Assembly (NCBI GenBank): GCA_013180625.2
Contig: SNVD02004761.1
Location: 147,681 to 211,680, forward strand
Length of the DNA stretch: 64,000 nt
Source: Boswellia sacra
Lineage: Eukaryota; Streptophyta; Magnoliopsida; Sapindales; Burseraceae
Direction: 5' to 3'
Made by a program: the position numbers and the translations under genes. Positions 36,649 to 49,351 of the stretch are shown piece after piece. The notes under the pieces are model-generated. The model did no database searches. It saw only the letters and a list, made by a program, of their open reading frames with translations, and was not told the DNA's origin. Position 1 is the stretch's first letter, and each line of letters starts with the position of its first letter.

Positions 36649-38788
36649 TCTTCAATCTCTCTTTCGTTTTCTTTCTTTAGCTCTATGATATTTGTGTGCG
36701 CCTGCACTTCGACTTAAATTGTGAAAAATGAAGATTGAAGGTATTGACTCATGTTGACTGTTGACTCATCTGTGGTTGAGAACTGGCTAGTTTAAGGCAA
36801 GTGATGACTTTGAACGCAATAAAATAAGTATTCAATTATTTATTTTTGCGCAATAGGACTACATCTAAAACTAAGTTCTATAATCGACTTCTGAGTTGGT
36901 AAAAATTTATTAGAGGAGTAAAAAATAAAAATGAATAAGAGTACTTGACACAATAATTATATCTCCAACAAGATCGCAAAAAATTAGTTGTAAATAAATT
37001 GTAACTGTAGTATTGCTCTTTATTTTTAATTTTAAAATTAAATGTTTGTACTGTTGTTTATTTGTTAACTTTTATTAAATAATAAAGATCCTCTTCCATT
37101 TTTTGTTTCAAAATTTTCAACCTAAATGATATATATTTAATATTTGATCGACAAGTGGATGAAATGATGATTCAATAAAACATTTTTACTCTTTATTAAA
37201 CTATTTTAATAATTTTAATTTTTAATTAATTTTTAATTAATAATTGAGTGTCCTTCTCAATAACCTATGCTATTGAAAATTGTTCTATGAATCAGTATTT
37301 AATAGCTCTAAATATTACTTTATTTGATTCCCATGTTAGAAATTCAAATGCCACTATTACACACTCTGACATGAATTTGCAGAATTCTGATATTGGTTGT
37401 TATGAATAACTTAACAGAAGTTTGCTACGATACAGTTAACAGAGGTGACTAACTGTATGTTTTATTTAATAAGAAACAGTACGTACTTCACTATAGAAGT
37501 ACCCCATGATGGAAGTATTCCACTAAGAAAATAATCCACACATTACATAATATGAAATAGCTTTTATATAGGCATTAAATCAAACCACTTAACCATAAAT
37601 GTATGACCATTACTAACCACCACTTACTTGAGAGATTATATAGGAACTAATCTCTAATTTGTAATGATCAATTCAATTATAATTGCAACAACCCCGCTTC
37701 CTAAAGAATAGGTCTAAACTTATCCTAACATCCCAAGATCTCTATGAGCTAATATTACAACCATCATTCGCCACCTCTGATTTTCGAAAAATATGTCCTC
37801 AAGATAAAGATTCTATGATTTAAAAAAAAAAAAAAAATTGACTTCGAGTTTAAACTGCGTTAGTCTTTGTTGACATAGTTAATGGCAAAAATGGACTACA
37901 CAAAAAAATTTTGAAGGTTTTCATAGGTGGAACAAGTCGTACGAACTACCTAACCTTCTTTCAACATTGACCAATCCAAAAATCTCGACAATATATACAT
38001 CAGCAATTTCGTCAACGAAGTCATCTTGTGGATAACCATTGTGATTATATGCTGAAAATTTCTCAAAAGCCAGGCTTGCATGGTGATTTATTGTTTCTCA
38101 CATTTATTTACTGCACTCGATGTCGTAGTAGGCAATATTTATAATTCCTTTCCATCTTGTTATTTTAGTCATGGATTAATTATTATTCCAACTTCAATTT
38201 CATATTATTTTTCCTTTTAGTTAATTATCAAATTATTTTATGTCTTAGTATGAGCAAGTTGGGTTAAGAAGAAAGTACAAATAGTTAAAGATTATAGATG
38301 TTATGGCATAAATCAACGGTTTTTCTCTGCCAAATCAATTGCCTTAGCTCTGAATGCCACTTGCTATTTCCAGGCTTCTTGTTTCCTTGTTTTAGTCTTC
38401 ATTCCAAGCCCCTTTCTTGCCACGTTCTCCATTTATAAGCGCACAAAATTATTTTATTATCCCTTAACTCACCTCTCATTTGAATTGTCGGTTTCATTAT
38501 TTATTGTTTCTGTAGCTTAATTTTGTTTATCATTGACCCGTATATAGCATATCATGTAGGAAATTATATGATTTTGACTTGAAATTATATGATTTAAAAT
38601 TTTAACCATTCACTTATTTGATTACACGGTATAGAGAGTTAATGGGATGAGGTTTTTAAATATGAAATTTTAACTTTAGATCTTAATCATTAGAGCAAGT
38701 AAGATAAATGTTTAAAATTCTAAGTTATAAAGTCACTTCAAGTCAAAGTTACGAAGTAAATTAGACTCCACAGCACAAATACACATTT
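36649..38788. other. Spacer between WAK-like pseudogene and intact WAK-like gene
   Basis: AT-rich. Contains the LTR-like block at 37394-37730 and an A-run near 37819-37833. The right end, near 38480-38788, would hold the 3' UTR of the intact WAK-like gene read leftwards. No other gene seen. Confidence 0.5.
37394..37730 (-). repeat. Possible Copia LTR remnant
   Basis: On the minus strand it runs from TGTTAGGATAAGTTTAGACC to ATAACAACCA, with a TATA-like CCTATATAAAAGC, and an AATAAAA polyadenylation-like signal. The sequence after its minus-strand end, ATATCAGAATTCTG, weakly resembles a degenerate Met primer-binding site. No matching target repeats flank it (GATAT and TCCCA), so it may be a 5' LTR whose element is otherwise lost. 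Confidence 0.4.
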
Positions 38789-40527
38789 TTATGATGATGT
38801 ATCAACTAATAGAGGGTGGACATCTACTGACGGACTTAGGTTAATCTCAAAGGTAGATGTTGAAGTAGAGACGACATCCCAAGCCTCACATACTTCAGTT
38901 CTTTCATACTCAATCTCTTGATGAATTTGCTGAATATAACTATCTTTTTGTGATGCTCGAATTCCTTCTAATTCCATTGCAACTTCTTTCATGGTAGGTC
39001 TTCTCTTCCCGTTCAAGTTTAAGCACCTTTTTGCAAGGTTAGCAACTACCATAATCTCATTTTTCTTACCTTGCCTTGGTACTTGAGCATCCAATATATC
39101 ATTCAAACGATTCTCTTCCATCGAAATAATGAAATATGCTACTAAACTTCTAACTTCTTCTGACCTTTTTGATGATATTGGTGTTTGTCCTGTCAAAAGC
39201 TCAACAAGAACTACTCCAAAACTATAAACATCACTTTTATCTGTGAATTGGCTTGATTGGAAGTACTCTGGGTCTAAGTATCCAAACGTCCCTTGGACTT
39301 TTGTGGTCACATGAGTTTGATCAATGGCAATTGATCTTGAAGTCCCAAAGTCCGCTATTTTTGCTCTATACTTCTCATCTAACAGTATATTTGTTGACTT
39401 GATATCTCTATGATAAATGGGTAAAGACGCTGCAGAATGTAAGTATGAAAGAGCACCTGCAATTTCTGTTGCAATCTGTAAACGCTTATCCCATGTGAGT
39501 GGTAGCTCTTCATTTTGATCATGAAGATATTGGAAAAGAGTTCCATTTGGGATGAATTCGTAAACCAATAAAGGAACCTCAGTCTCTAGACAACATCCAA
39601 ACAACTTAACCACATTCCTATGGTTAATTTGAGAGAGAATGGTAACTTCATTGATGAAATCATGAACCTTAGCTTCGTCAACTACTTTGAACTTCTTTAT
39701 TGCAACAATTCTTCCATCTGACAACATTCCTTTGTAAACAGTACCTTGACCCCCTTGACCAACTATTCTGTTCACATTAAAATGATCAGTCGCCTTGTCT
39801 AATTCATTTGAACTAAATAATTTGCTTTTATCAACACTACCATCTGATGAAGTCAACTGCTGTTGTAAAAGTGGACCACCATTCTGTTGAAAGAATTTCT
39901 CTTTGCGCTTGATGGCCTTCCTTCTCTTTATTATGATGCATAACCACCATGCGACAAGAAGTAGAAACAAACCTCCAAGGCCACTGCCAAAGCCTGCGAA
40001 TTGAATCGAAATAAGAAGTTAGAAATGGGGAGATGTCTACTACAAAGTATTGAAAAATTATTTAATATTATTGAGTTCTTCTGATAGAGATTCCCCAGCA
40101 GCTAACCAACCCAATCCTTGTCTTAGCTAGCAATATAGTCTTACTGTAAGTAAACAAGACTTCATTGATGAAGGCTTAGTTTCTATTGAAAGGCACATGT
40201 ACCTAAAGCAACAGCATTAGTCTTCGATTTGTTGGTGAAGGTGACGCAACGAAAGCTTCCCACATAGTTTTCGCAAATCATATCCCCACAATGGTTGGAA
40301 GTTTTGCATTCATCAATATCTGACACAGGGAAAATACATACAGAATTAATTCGCCATCTATATTGCTAACAAATAAGAACATAATTCTGGATAATAAAGA
40401 AATTATTTCGTTAATCATCCATATTGGATACATTAACATTAATGTCACCAAATATGCATGGTCATAAAAATATCAAAGAAATTTATTAAAGGTCGGAAAA
40501 GTAATAATATGCACGCATTAGATTTGG

Positions 40528-40585
<58 letters not shown>

Positions 40586-42306
40586 ATAGAGTTGGTAGCT
40601 AGGAGAAAATTTTTGGAAATTTAATAGGTAACTAACCCCACATAACTTAGGAAATGTAGAATAAAGTTAAAAAAAATAATACATACAATAAGTAAAGCTG
40701 AGGGCATATAATTTGTGACTTAAAAAGCTTAAATAGACAAAAAAAAAAAAAGCCAAAATGTAAAACTAAAAAGTCTACGCAAAACAAGAAAAAGAAAAAG
40801 GAAAAAGACACCCGTGCAAGACTTTTCTTGTCTTTTGTTTTGTCACTAGCTACATAGAAAATGGCATCTTTCTTTTGCACAATCAGCGGTTACTCAGACG
40901 CCAATATAATAATACAACCATGCATGATTAAATAATGACACTAGTTATATATCTAAATATAACTACTTAAGCATAATTGCGCATATAATAGTTTAATAGC
41001 ACTTATATATCGTGAATTAACATATATATAATCACGTCATGCAAATCACTGTTGATTATAATACAGATTAAAAAATAATGAAAAATATTAGACGCTATAC
41101 GAAATATCGGACCATTTTGGTCACCAAACCAAAGTGAAATTATAGGATCGAGAATACTGAATACGTAGGAAGAAACAAACTTCAAACTTTTTGATCCTTA
41201 ATTTATTTTTCAAAGCAAGATCAAACCTCATTAACTATACAAAAATGTTGATAAATAAATAAAAACAATAACTGAGTTGTGTAATTGCTAGAGAAATTTT
41301 TAAACTAAACGAAACCATTAAGTAGTGTTAATAGAGGGATTCAATTAAAAAAAAAAAAAAAACAAGAACTTTATACTAATTCGGGAGTGACAGAATACGA
41401 GTCAATATACATTATACTAAATCAGAAAATTTGATTACCTTGACATCCTTCGAGAAGATAGGGATTTCCTTCGTAGCCCCCACGGCAGGAACATTGAACA
41501 ACTTGCCGAGTACTAGTACTATTAGAGGAGGCATTAGTACTGGAGATAATATCTTTAGAAACTTCACATCTAGAGGTTGATTTGTATAGAGCTCCTTTTT
41601 TTGCTGAAAGCAGATTAAACGAGTCATTGAATATCCGCCAATCCAATACCACAGGGACGTGCGCCATTTTGGTAACACGTTGAGGATTCGTGATCAAGTT
41701 TTTTTCGAACCAATGGTGGTCCACCAAAAACGCATACTTGCAGTCATGCGGATCACCTCTCTCAGAGTTTATGCTGCCTACAGTTGCATTGAATACCTGG
41801 AGAGAGGAAGGAATTCTGGCCTGGCAACAATCCAAGCCAGAGCAGCTATTTTCCCCTGTCTTGATCTTTTCATCGCAGATTGAAATGCACCCACCAATAA
41901 CCGAATCAGCAGACTCCATAGAGGCAAGATTGTTGCAACCTATGCCAGTGAATCTGTTGCCCTTTTGAGAGAAGAGAAAGGGACTTTCTTTCAAGTCATA
42001 TGAAATAGTAGTCCGATCCGAACAAGATCCGAATACTGGATGATTTACTCGCATTGTGCCTTCTAGTGAAATTTCAAGCACTTCCAAGTTGTTGATGCTT
42101 CTGATGAAAGGCGTACTAGAATTAATGCAGTCTATTTCAAACCAATTGTCAAAATAACAACTGGATCCAATACCAAACGGAAATGGTATCATGATATTGC
42201 CGCATCTGGATGGACATTTTGATTTTGTTATTGGCGCTGGTGATTGTGCCAATATTATCATTGGCCATGATAACAAGATAATCCGAAACACCAACTGCAG
42301 AACCAT
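38789..42306 (-). CDS. Wall-associated receptor kinase-like protein (intact, 3 exons)
   Basis: Exons on the minus strand are 42306-41439, 40319-40203 and 39993-38789, with GT/AG introns and consistent phase, giving 729 residues. Exon 1 encodes a signal peptide (about 1-20), a GUB_WAK galacturonan-binding domain ([17 protein letters not shown], about 35-51) and a WAK-associated C-terminal region ending [16 protein letters not shown]. Exon 2 is a calcium-binding EGF module ([20 protein letters not shown]). Exon 3 holds the transmembrane helix (about 333-350) and a Ser/Thr kinase: glycine loop GQGGQG at about 407, VAIK Lys about 428, HRD Asp about 525, DFG Asp about 543, activation segment [10 protein letters not shown]. 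All catalytic residues are present, so an active RD kinase is expected. By family it is a plasma-membrane sensor of pectin fragments linked to defence or growth; its ligand is unknown. A TTGAC W-box core lies at 42630-42634. Confidence 0.93.
40531..40585. repeat. Compound microsatellite (TC)n(TA)n in intron 1
   Basis: A run of CT dinucleotides (about 40531-40560) followed by TA dinucleotides (about 40561-40585) inside the first intron of the intact WAK-like gene. Likely length-variable. Confidence 0.95.
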
Positions 42307-43945
42307 TTTTCAGTCTCTCGCTCGCTTTCTCTTTGTTCACAAAATGAGCTCCCCCTTTGAACTTATAACAAGAAGAAAGAGTGATATTTCTTTTCTTTTT
42401 CGCAGATTCCTCGAGTCTTCATAATATATCAAAATAAATACCCGGAAGGCTAGAACCATATATTTTGGCAGCAGCCAAGCTTGACTGCTTTTGAATAATT
42501 AACGTGAACCTGCTATGATGTTACTTTTCTCTGTCCTTTTGCACCAATATCCTTATTATTGAGAAGAAGGATTGGCCGTTCACTTTAATTACTCCCAGCA
42601 GTAAGAGAGGCTGGAAAGCAAATTTTAGCGTTGACGCTGGTACACTTGTTCATTCAATATCAGGGGCCCAACTTGGGGCTGGCTGCCCTGGGCTGGGCTG
42701 CAACCCATCCAAGTTTTTGAGAGAAATTTTAATTTGATGTAAAAACTTTAAATTACTCCTCATACACCTTTGTTTTAAAACAAAATTTTGGATTCTATGA
42801 CCCACTCAAATTTAAGAAAAGCAAAAGATATATATAAAAAAATTATTTTAAATCTTAGACCACATCTAAAATAAAATTATCGTTTGTGATCTTTATTAGC
42901 TTTTTATTATTTTGTTATAAAATATAATCACATCTAAATCTCTATTTACCAAATATAACTTTCTATTATTCTTCTCTTTCTCATCTTAAATTTTAATTAA
43001 TGTATAAATAAAAATAAGCATATACATCTTTTTATCTAACACATTTCTTGTATATGTAGACTTTTTTTTAATAATAAAATTTCGTTATAAACTAAACATT
43101 GATAAAAAAATTTTAACCATCGAAAGAAAATTTTTTGATAACACCATTTTTTAATTTTTTCTATTGTGAAAACAAATTTTCAAAAAAAAATTATTTTCGG
43201 AGTAATTTGATCCGATGAAAATTATGTGCACATCAGAATGACGTTCATTGGTTTAAAGCTATATTGAATTTTATAAAATCTGGTAAGGCTTATATATATA
43301 TTGATATTCATGACCCAATAGAGTGTAAAATTTGTTTGTCATTTTTCTTTTTTAACTGAACACAACGGCGTAGGAATATTGATCATCTGCAGCCTTTCAC
43401 TTTTGTTAACTACAATAGTTTTTTTTAGACACCTACCTATAGATTTAAGATTTACTAATGTGTTAAGATACTCTTAAAAAGTTATATTAAAATAACCATG
43501 TTAGAGGTAAGGGGTGTGCAAACTACTCGTAACCAAAAAATTTTAAGAGTATATATATACACACACACACCCCACGTCACGAGTGAATAAATTTTAGGCT
43601 AGCGAGTTTCTAAGAATTTGGGCAATTGCAGAGCCATACCCAAAAATTTGCTGAGGCCAAATTTAGAACGCCAAAAAATTGCAGGGCCGTTCTAAAATAA
43701 TATCTTTGGGATAAAGCTCCAACTGAGAATACATGTTAGCCTTAAGGGTGTGCAAACTACTCGTAACCAAAATTCAAAACGAATCAAATCGAAATATTTC
43801 GGTTAGTCTAAGTTTGAAGTTTAATCCGGGTTCTTTTGGCCAATATAATGATACCCCAATTTCCTTTTAAAAAAAAAAAAAAAAGTGGGATCGGATTGAA
43901 TTTTTTTAACCCGATCCTACCCAAATCTCAAAATTTGTTGTTTTA
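42307..43945. other. Upstream region of the intact WAK-like gene and spacer
   Basis: The first 400 bp share blocks with the upstream region of the partial gene at 1-200, including TTTTAGCGTTGAC (ending 42634) and, near 43264, TTGAATTTTATAAAATCTGG. Further out is AT-rich sequence with a TATATACACACACACA run near 43550-43573. Two near-identical 29-bp segments (GGGTGTGCAAACTACTCGTA plus ACC...) occur at about 43511 and 43746. No coding frame. Confidence 0.5.
43508..43772. repeat. Pair of direct repeats, about 29 bp, 236 bp apart
   Basis: GGGTGTGCAAACTACTCGTA followed by ACCAAAA appears near 43511-43537 and again near 43746-43772 in the same orientation. GGGTGTGCAAA resembles the end of some small hAT elements, so this may be a remnant in which one end was duplicated, but no matching inverted end or target repeat was found. 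Confidence 0.5.
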
Positions 43946-44853
43946 TGATAGTTCTGGAGGTATGCAGTTATAAGAAATATAACAGTAAACTGTAAAGTAA
44001 ATCGGCACATGAGGATTTTTACGTGGTTCGGTTATAAAACCTACGTCCACGGATAGCTATAGAGCTGCAATTCACTAAGTTCTTGTTTGTACAATCTTTA
44101 AGACCTTTTACAGTGCTGACTCACTCTCACACACTGACCTAATCTTTGATAAACAAAATCCCGCCAAGATCTTAAACTCTAGTGACACTGCTCACTCTCT
44201 GTCGCAAATAACTTAACAACACACTGTTAAGTTACACATAACTATGACGTCTAACATTGAATTACATAAACACTTAACCCGCAAGTTATCCCAAGTATCT
44301 ATTAACTCACACAGACTCAATCAACAACTCATGTACGATTTCTGCCATTCATACATGAATCAAAAGACTCAAAGAATCAAATCAATGAAGACATTCCTTT
44401 TGCGTTGAAGCTCTCTTCTATGAATTCATGGAATGCCGAACTCAATACTCTCTCACAACCAAAACAGCCAACACGTTAATCTCTCAATCACGTAATCAGC
44501 CGCCTGAATAGCTTTGTATATATATAGTGAGAGGTCTGACCGAAATCTCCTCGAAATCTTGTAAAAATTCTAATCAAAATCATATTATGGTTAGAAGAAA
44601 TAAAATAGGAAGTGTTACAAACAAACTCCAAAAGGAATTAGGACAAATAAATATTCTCCTATTCTAATTAGGATACAAGATATTATATCATAATCTAAAG
44701 AGATATTTATTACAGATCAAATACTTCTTAAAATGTAATTCTAGAAACATTAAAATAGGAATAAAAATAATATATATTCTTGTTTTATCACAAGTTAATC
44801 AAAACTCATCATGTGTATGGCACATGCATATGTAGTAGACTTTGACACCAACA
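43946..44853 (-). repeat. Sirevirus-type solo LTR
   Basis: A complete 908-bp LTR of the same family as 10418-11288, in minus orientation (TGTTGGTGTCAAAG to CTCCAGAACTATCA), flanked by the perfect 5-bp repeat TTTTA (43941-43945 and 44854-44858). No internal domain. It is the product of recombination between the two LTRs of a former full element. Confidence 0.93.
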
Positions 44854-46187
44854 TTTTATATATTATATTTCTTTATGCCTTTTTGGATTATGAACTAAAA
44901 CTCATACTTTATTATTGTTATTATTTTTTATTGCCTTAGATAACAATTTAGTGAAAGTCGTTTAGGCCATTTTTGGGAGGTGGGACAAAGGAGAGATTGA
45001 ACTATTTTTAGAGACATTTTAAGAAAAGTAGGATTAGACTAATGTTAGTCCCAAAGTCATGGAACTCCTTGTACCAAGCTTGGGAAAACATTTTTTTATG
45101 TTTCTTGTGTCTTATACTATGTAATAATATGTAATATAATATAATAATCAATAAAAAAATATAAATATGAAAATATAACATAATTTATCAATGGTAGTAA
45201 ATAAACATACATATTATCATTAATAATTATAGTACTTAATTAATAATTTTATAAAATTAATAGACTACAAAATAACATAATATTAGAAATATATAACTAA
45301 AAGAATTTGTAAATATAATAGATAATTACTCTTCTCAATTAATTGTATAATCAAAATTGATATTGTTAAAATAATATTAATATATAAATGTAAAAACTAA
45401 TAAATATAATAATTAATTAAAAATTTCAAAAAAATATTAATTTTATATAATGAAAATGAAATATTTTTAAAATATTAATATAATAATTTATAAATTTATG
45501 GATATAATAAATAATTATATTAACTTATTAATAATTTCAAAATAAACTATAATTTTTAATTATACATAAATATTTAATAAGTTTTATGTAAAATTTATCT
45601 TGATTATTTAATTAAAAATAATATAAAAACAATAACAAAAAATATTAAATTTGATTTGACATTTAGATTTAAATTTTTTAATAATTAATTCCTAATACCA
45701 AAAAGAAGTTTGCAATATTAATTTACAAAAATATTTTGAATCTAAATATTAAATTGAATTAATTTATAGTTAAAAATTAACTTATTAAAAATTACCGTAC
45801 ATTAATAAATTCCAATCCCAAACTATATCAAATAAATAAAAGTATAATACTATACTTACAAAGTTTATATACAAAGTTACATCAAGTGAATAGAAATATT
45901 AATATGAATTATTAATATAATAAATACTGATAAGTCATATGACATTGAATAAGCAGTGCCACATTGACTTTATATATAAGATTTTTATACAAACTTTGTA
46001 AGTATAATATTACTCATATAAAATCTGATAATATCATATATGTTCTAGTTCATATTAGTTTTAATCTCAATCTCAATACTAGTCTCAGTCTAATTAATTT
46101 CTAATCCAATCTTGAGTCTCGACTCCTAAACACAACCTTAACATTTTTTGTTAGACCTTTTATTTTTAATTTAGATTATATATATAC

Positions 46188-46234
<47 letters not shown>

Positions 46235-46442
46235 TAGAGAAATAACTTATTTATGAAATTATTGAAAATAAAAACAATTTTTTTCAAAAGGTCATATTAA
46301 CCTTTTTCATTTTTTTTAAAAGTTTCTGTAACAAATATTTTTCAAAATTTGAGATGAGGTAGATTAAAGTTTTTATTGGTAAACAACCGGTCACCCTTTG
46401 ACTCGGCCAACATTTGGTATTTTAAAGAATTGAGAAGCATAC
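44854..46442. other. Extremely AT-rich spacer
   Basis: Mostly A and T with short palindromic runs; includes a small inverted-repeat element (45841-46016) and a TA microsatellite at about 46190-46230. No coding frame or RNA gene seen. Confidence 0.6.
45841..46016. mobile_element. MITE of about 176 bp
   Basis: Terminal inverted repeats: left AGTATAATACTATACTTACA followed by AAGTTTATATAC; the right end reverse-complemented reads GAGTAATATTATACTTACAA followed by AGTTTGTATAA. About 28 of 34 positions agree with one gap. No coding capacity. A clear target duplication was not found, so the superfamily is undecided. Confidence 0.6.
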
Positions 46443-46532
46443 CTATCGCCAGTCTCTTAATCCTGTCTCCTAAATTATTCTCGCAAATCAAATTCCCACA
46501 AATGCTAGAATTTTACTTGCATTCGTCAATAT
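46443..46532 (-). pseudogene. Relic EGF exon of another WAK-like gene
   Basis: The minus strand reads DIDECK, a stop, then NSSICGNLICENN, matching the EGF exon of the intact gene (40319-40203). A splice acceptor (GTCAG, 46537-46533) and donor (GTATGC, 46442-46437) sit at the equivalent positions, and the intron sequence before it is also similar. The exon is 90 bp, not 117. No first or kinase exon was found nearby; the surrounding LTRs may have displaced or deleted them. Confidence 0.75.
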
Positions 46533-47064
46533 CTGACATACACAAAATACATATGTAATTAATAAAGACTGACTATGAAAACTTTAATCAAATAAACAAG
46601 AAAGATAAATGAATAATTCAATACTACGAAATAAATAGAAGATATCTATAACATTGAAAGTCTTCCATAAGAATTAGAATATAGGATAACAAAATGCGTT
46701 GGATTTAAGGATATATGGTTGATTCTGAATTATTTTGAATTTTGAAAAGAATATGTGGTTGATATTGAATGTAAAATATATTGAAACATATGTAGCACAA
46801 AAAACAGGATTTGGATTAAAAAACAAACATAATCTTACTTTGTGTGTGTTTGTGTGTGTGTGTGAGTACTGATTTTTTTTATCTATTTTTTTTTTTTTTT
46901 TGCTTCCTAAATGTACGGGGTAATATTTGAGAATAATCTGAAAGTGAAATTATGAAAATGAAAGCAAAGAAATACATCTATAATTTTATTTTCTTAAATA
47001 AAATATTTACTTTTATGAAAAGTTTTATTAATACTTTTAATAACTTGAAATTTTAAATTAAAAT

Positions 47065-47925
47065 TGTTGGTGTCAACGTGCATGTGCCATGCACATGTTA
47101 TTTTTCTTCAACTTGTGATAAAACAAGAATATTAGTTTATTTCTTATTTTACTATTTCTAGAGGTATATTTTAGGAAGTATTTGATTCATAATAAAAATC
47201 CTTTTAGAATAGGACATTATTTAATGTATCCTGGTACAAATAGGAGAATATTTTGTGTCCTAATTCCTTTAGGAGTTATATTTATATCACTTTCTATTAT
47301 ATTTGTCTTTATCCTAATGAGAGTTTGATTAGAATTTTTATAGGAATCTAAGGAGATTTCGTTCAGACTTCCCACTCTATATATTGTTATGTTTACATAA
47401 CATAAAGGTTGTTGTTGGTTGTGTGAAGTCTATGTCATGGCATTCCAGAATTGAAAGGAGAACTTCAACGCAGATTGGAATGATTCTTTGATTTGATTTT
47501 ATGAGTGTTTTATTTATGTATGAGAGATGGAAATCGTGCATGAATCTTTGATTAGGTCTGCGTGAGTTAGTAGACACTTGAGAGAACTTGCGAGTTAAGT
47601 GTTTATGTAATTTAGTGTCAGACATCGTGGCTATGATATACTTAACAGTGTATTGTTAAGTTATCTGCGACAGAGAGTGAGTAGTGTCACTTGAGTTTAA
47701 GATCTTGACGAGATTTTGTTTTACAAAGATTAGGTAAGTGTGTGGAAGTGAGTCAGCACTGTAAACAATCCTAAAGATTATACAAACAAGAACTTAGTGA
47801 ATTGCAGCTCTAAAGCTGTCCATGGATGTAGGTTTTATAACCGAACCACATAAAATCCTCCTGTGTCGATTTATTTTACAGTTTACTGTTATATTACTTA
47901 TAATGGCATACTTCCAGACCTTACA
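47065..47925 (+). repeat. Sirevirus-type LTR followed by the start of a primer-binding site
   Basis: Plus-orientation LTR of the family at 10418-11288 (TGTTGGTGTCAACG to TTCCAGACCTTACA). Immediately after it comes ATTGGT, the beginning of the Met primer-binding sequence seen in Copia elements, which makes this a 5' LTR. At 47931 the sequence switches to the Athila LTR, so the rest of this Sirevirus element is absent. Confidence 0.85.
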
Positions 47926-47930
47926 ATTGG

Positions 47931-49351
47931 TGATGCGTTCGAATCTAGCAAGTATACTAGTAGCACAAGTAATAAAGTGATAAGTAGATATCGTTCCCAC
48001 GAGGATTGATTCTAATTGAATTTGTTATTCAAAAGCAACAACAGAATAAATGGGGGGGTTTTGTTGATGGATTAACTAAATGAAATATTAAAGCAAATGA
48101 AGAATAACACAAAGCAAAGTTAAATGGAGTGAAAAATCAATGAGAGACACTTGGTTAAGAGTTCATTCTCTGCCACAAGATATGAATTTGTGAATTAACA
48201 TAGAATTGTAATCCAATTACAGCATTGAAGTTATCAACTGTAGATAACAACAAGCTCTGTTATCCCATCTTTCCTTACTTTGTTGTTAAATAAAACAAGC
48301 TCTTTATTTAATCTCTATCCATTAAACAACCTAGAACAAGCTCTCTAAGTTTAATTCAATAGAAGCATTACGATGAGAAAGATAGGTTGATATAAGCAAT
48401 AATCACACAAGTTCGGATTATTTAACCTAGGTTGTATTTTCCAATGGCAATCTCTGATCACAATTTTGCTACTAATGATTGGAAATTCATGACAATTACG
48501 GATCAAGATTTCTAATCTAGCAATAGACAACAACAGATTATATTCAGTTGGCCATTCCAAAGACAATCAGTAAGCAATCATAAGCATTAGATATGGGAAA
48601 ATACAAGCAACTTCAATTAGAGAATTGGATAACAATTTCTTACACAATCAACTCACAAAATCCATCTCAAGGGCTTTGAAATCACCCTCAACCAATTCAG
48701 ATTTAGTTACACATATTCAATCAGAATAACAAATATAATACAGAGAAATTCCAGAATTGAAAAGGAAAGAAAGAACTTAGCAAATTCTTTGAAATCTTCT
48801 TTGTAGATGAATCTTCTTGGAATTTTAGTTCCTCCACTTTCAAAATCTTATTTCTCCTTCAAGAACTCCAAGGGATGAGAGAAATCCAGAAATGCAGCCT
48901 CCTCCCACGTTTTCCCCTCTTCAAGTTATGAAAATAAAACCCTAAAATGTGTTTAAATACTCTGCTACAGTAACGTGCTACAGTGTCCCGTATTATACAT
49001 GCTACAGTGATGTGTGGAATTACATTTCTATACTTCTCACACTGTTTTGATTACAAATTTTGGTACACTGAATAGATTCATAAACCGTAAATTTCTCCAA
49101 AAAGTAGACTTCGAGAGCTTTTCAACGGTATATGATATGTCTTCGGTTTCATTGTATATCAATACAATTAAATCCGAGAAGATGGTTGACTAGCAGAGGT
49201 GGAAATGAAGGGTTTTACTCCATTTTTGTGCAAGTTGCTCCAAAACTCCTACAAACATCAAAACCACACAAAAACATAAAAATACCAAGGAAGATAGCAA
49301 AGAACCATGGACGAATTGATATGAAAATGATATATAAATAGACACTTATCA
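47931..49351 (-). repeat. 3' LTR of the Athila-type element
   Basis: 1,421 bp; on the minus strand TGATAAGTGTCTATTTATAT to CGAACGCATCA. It aligns along its whole length with 59157-60568. The minus-strand sequence just upstream (GTGTGTGGGAATT) serves as the polypurine tract. Confidence 0.92.

Noticed and set aside
40647..40880. Hydrophobic 77-codon minus-strand frame in intron 1 of the WAK-like gene
   Set aside because: Lies in an intron and consists of A/T homopolymer-derived Phe and Lys; splice sites around the EGF exon exclude it.
42660..42720. GC-rich phrase with GGGCTGGGCTG, possibly a transposon end
   Set aside because: No partner inverted end or target duplication found within several kb.
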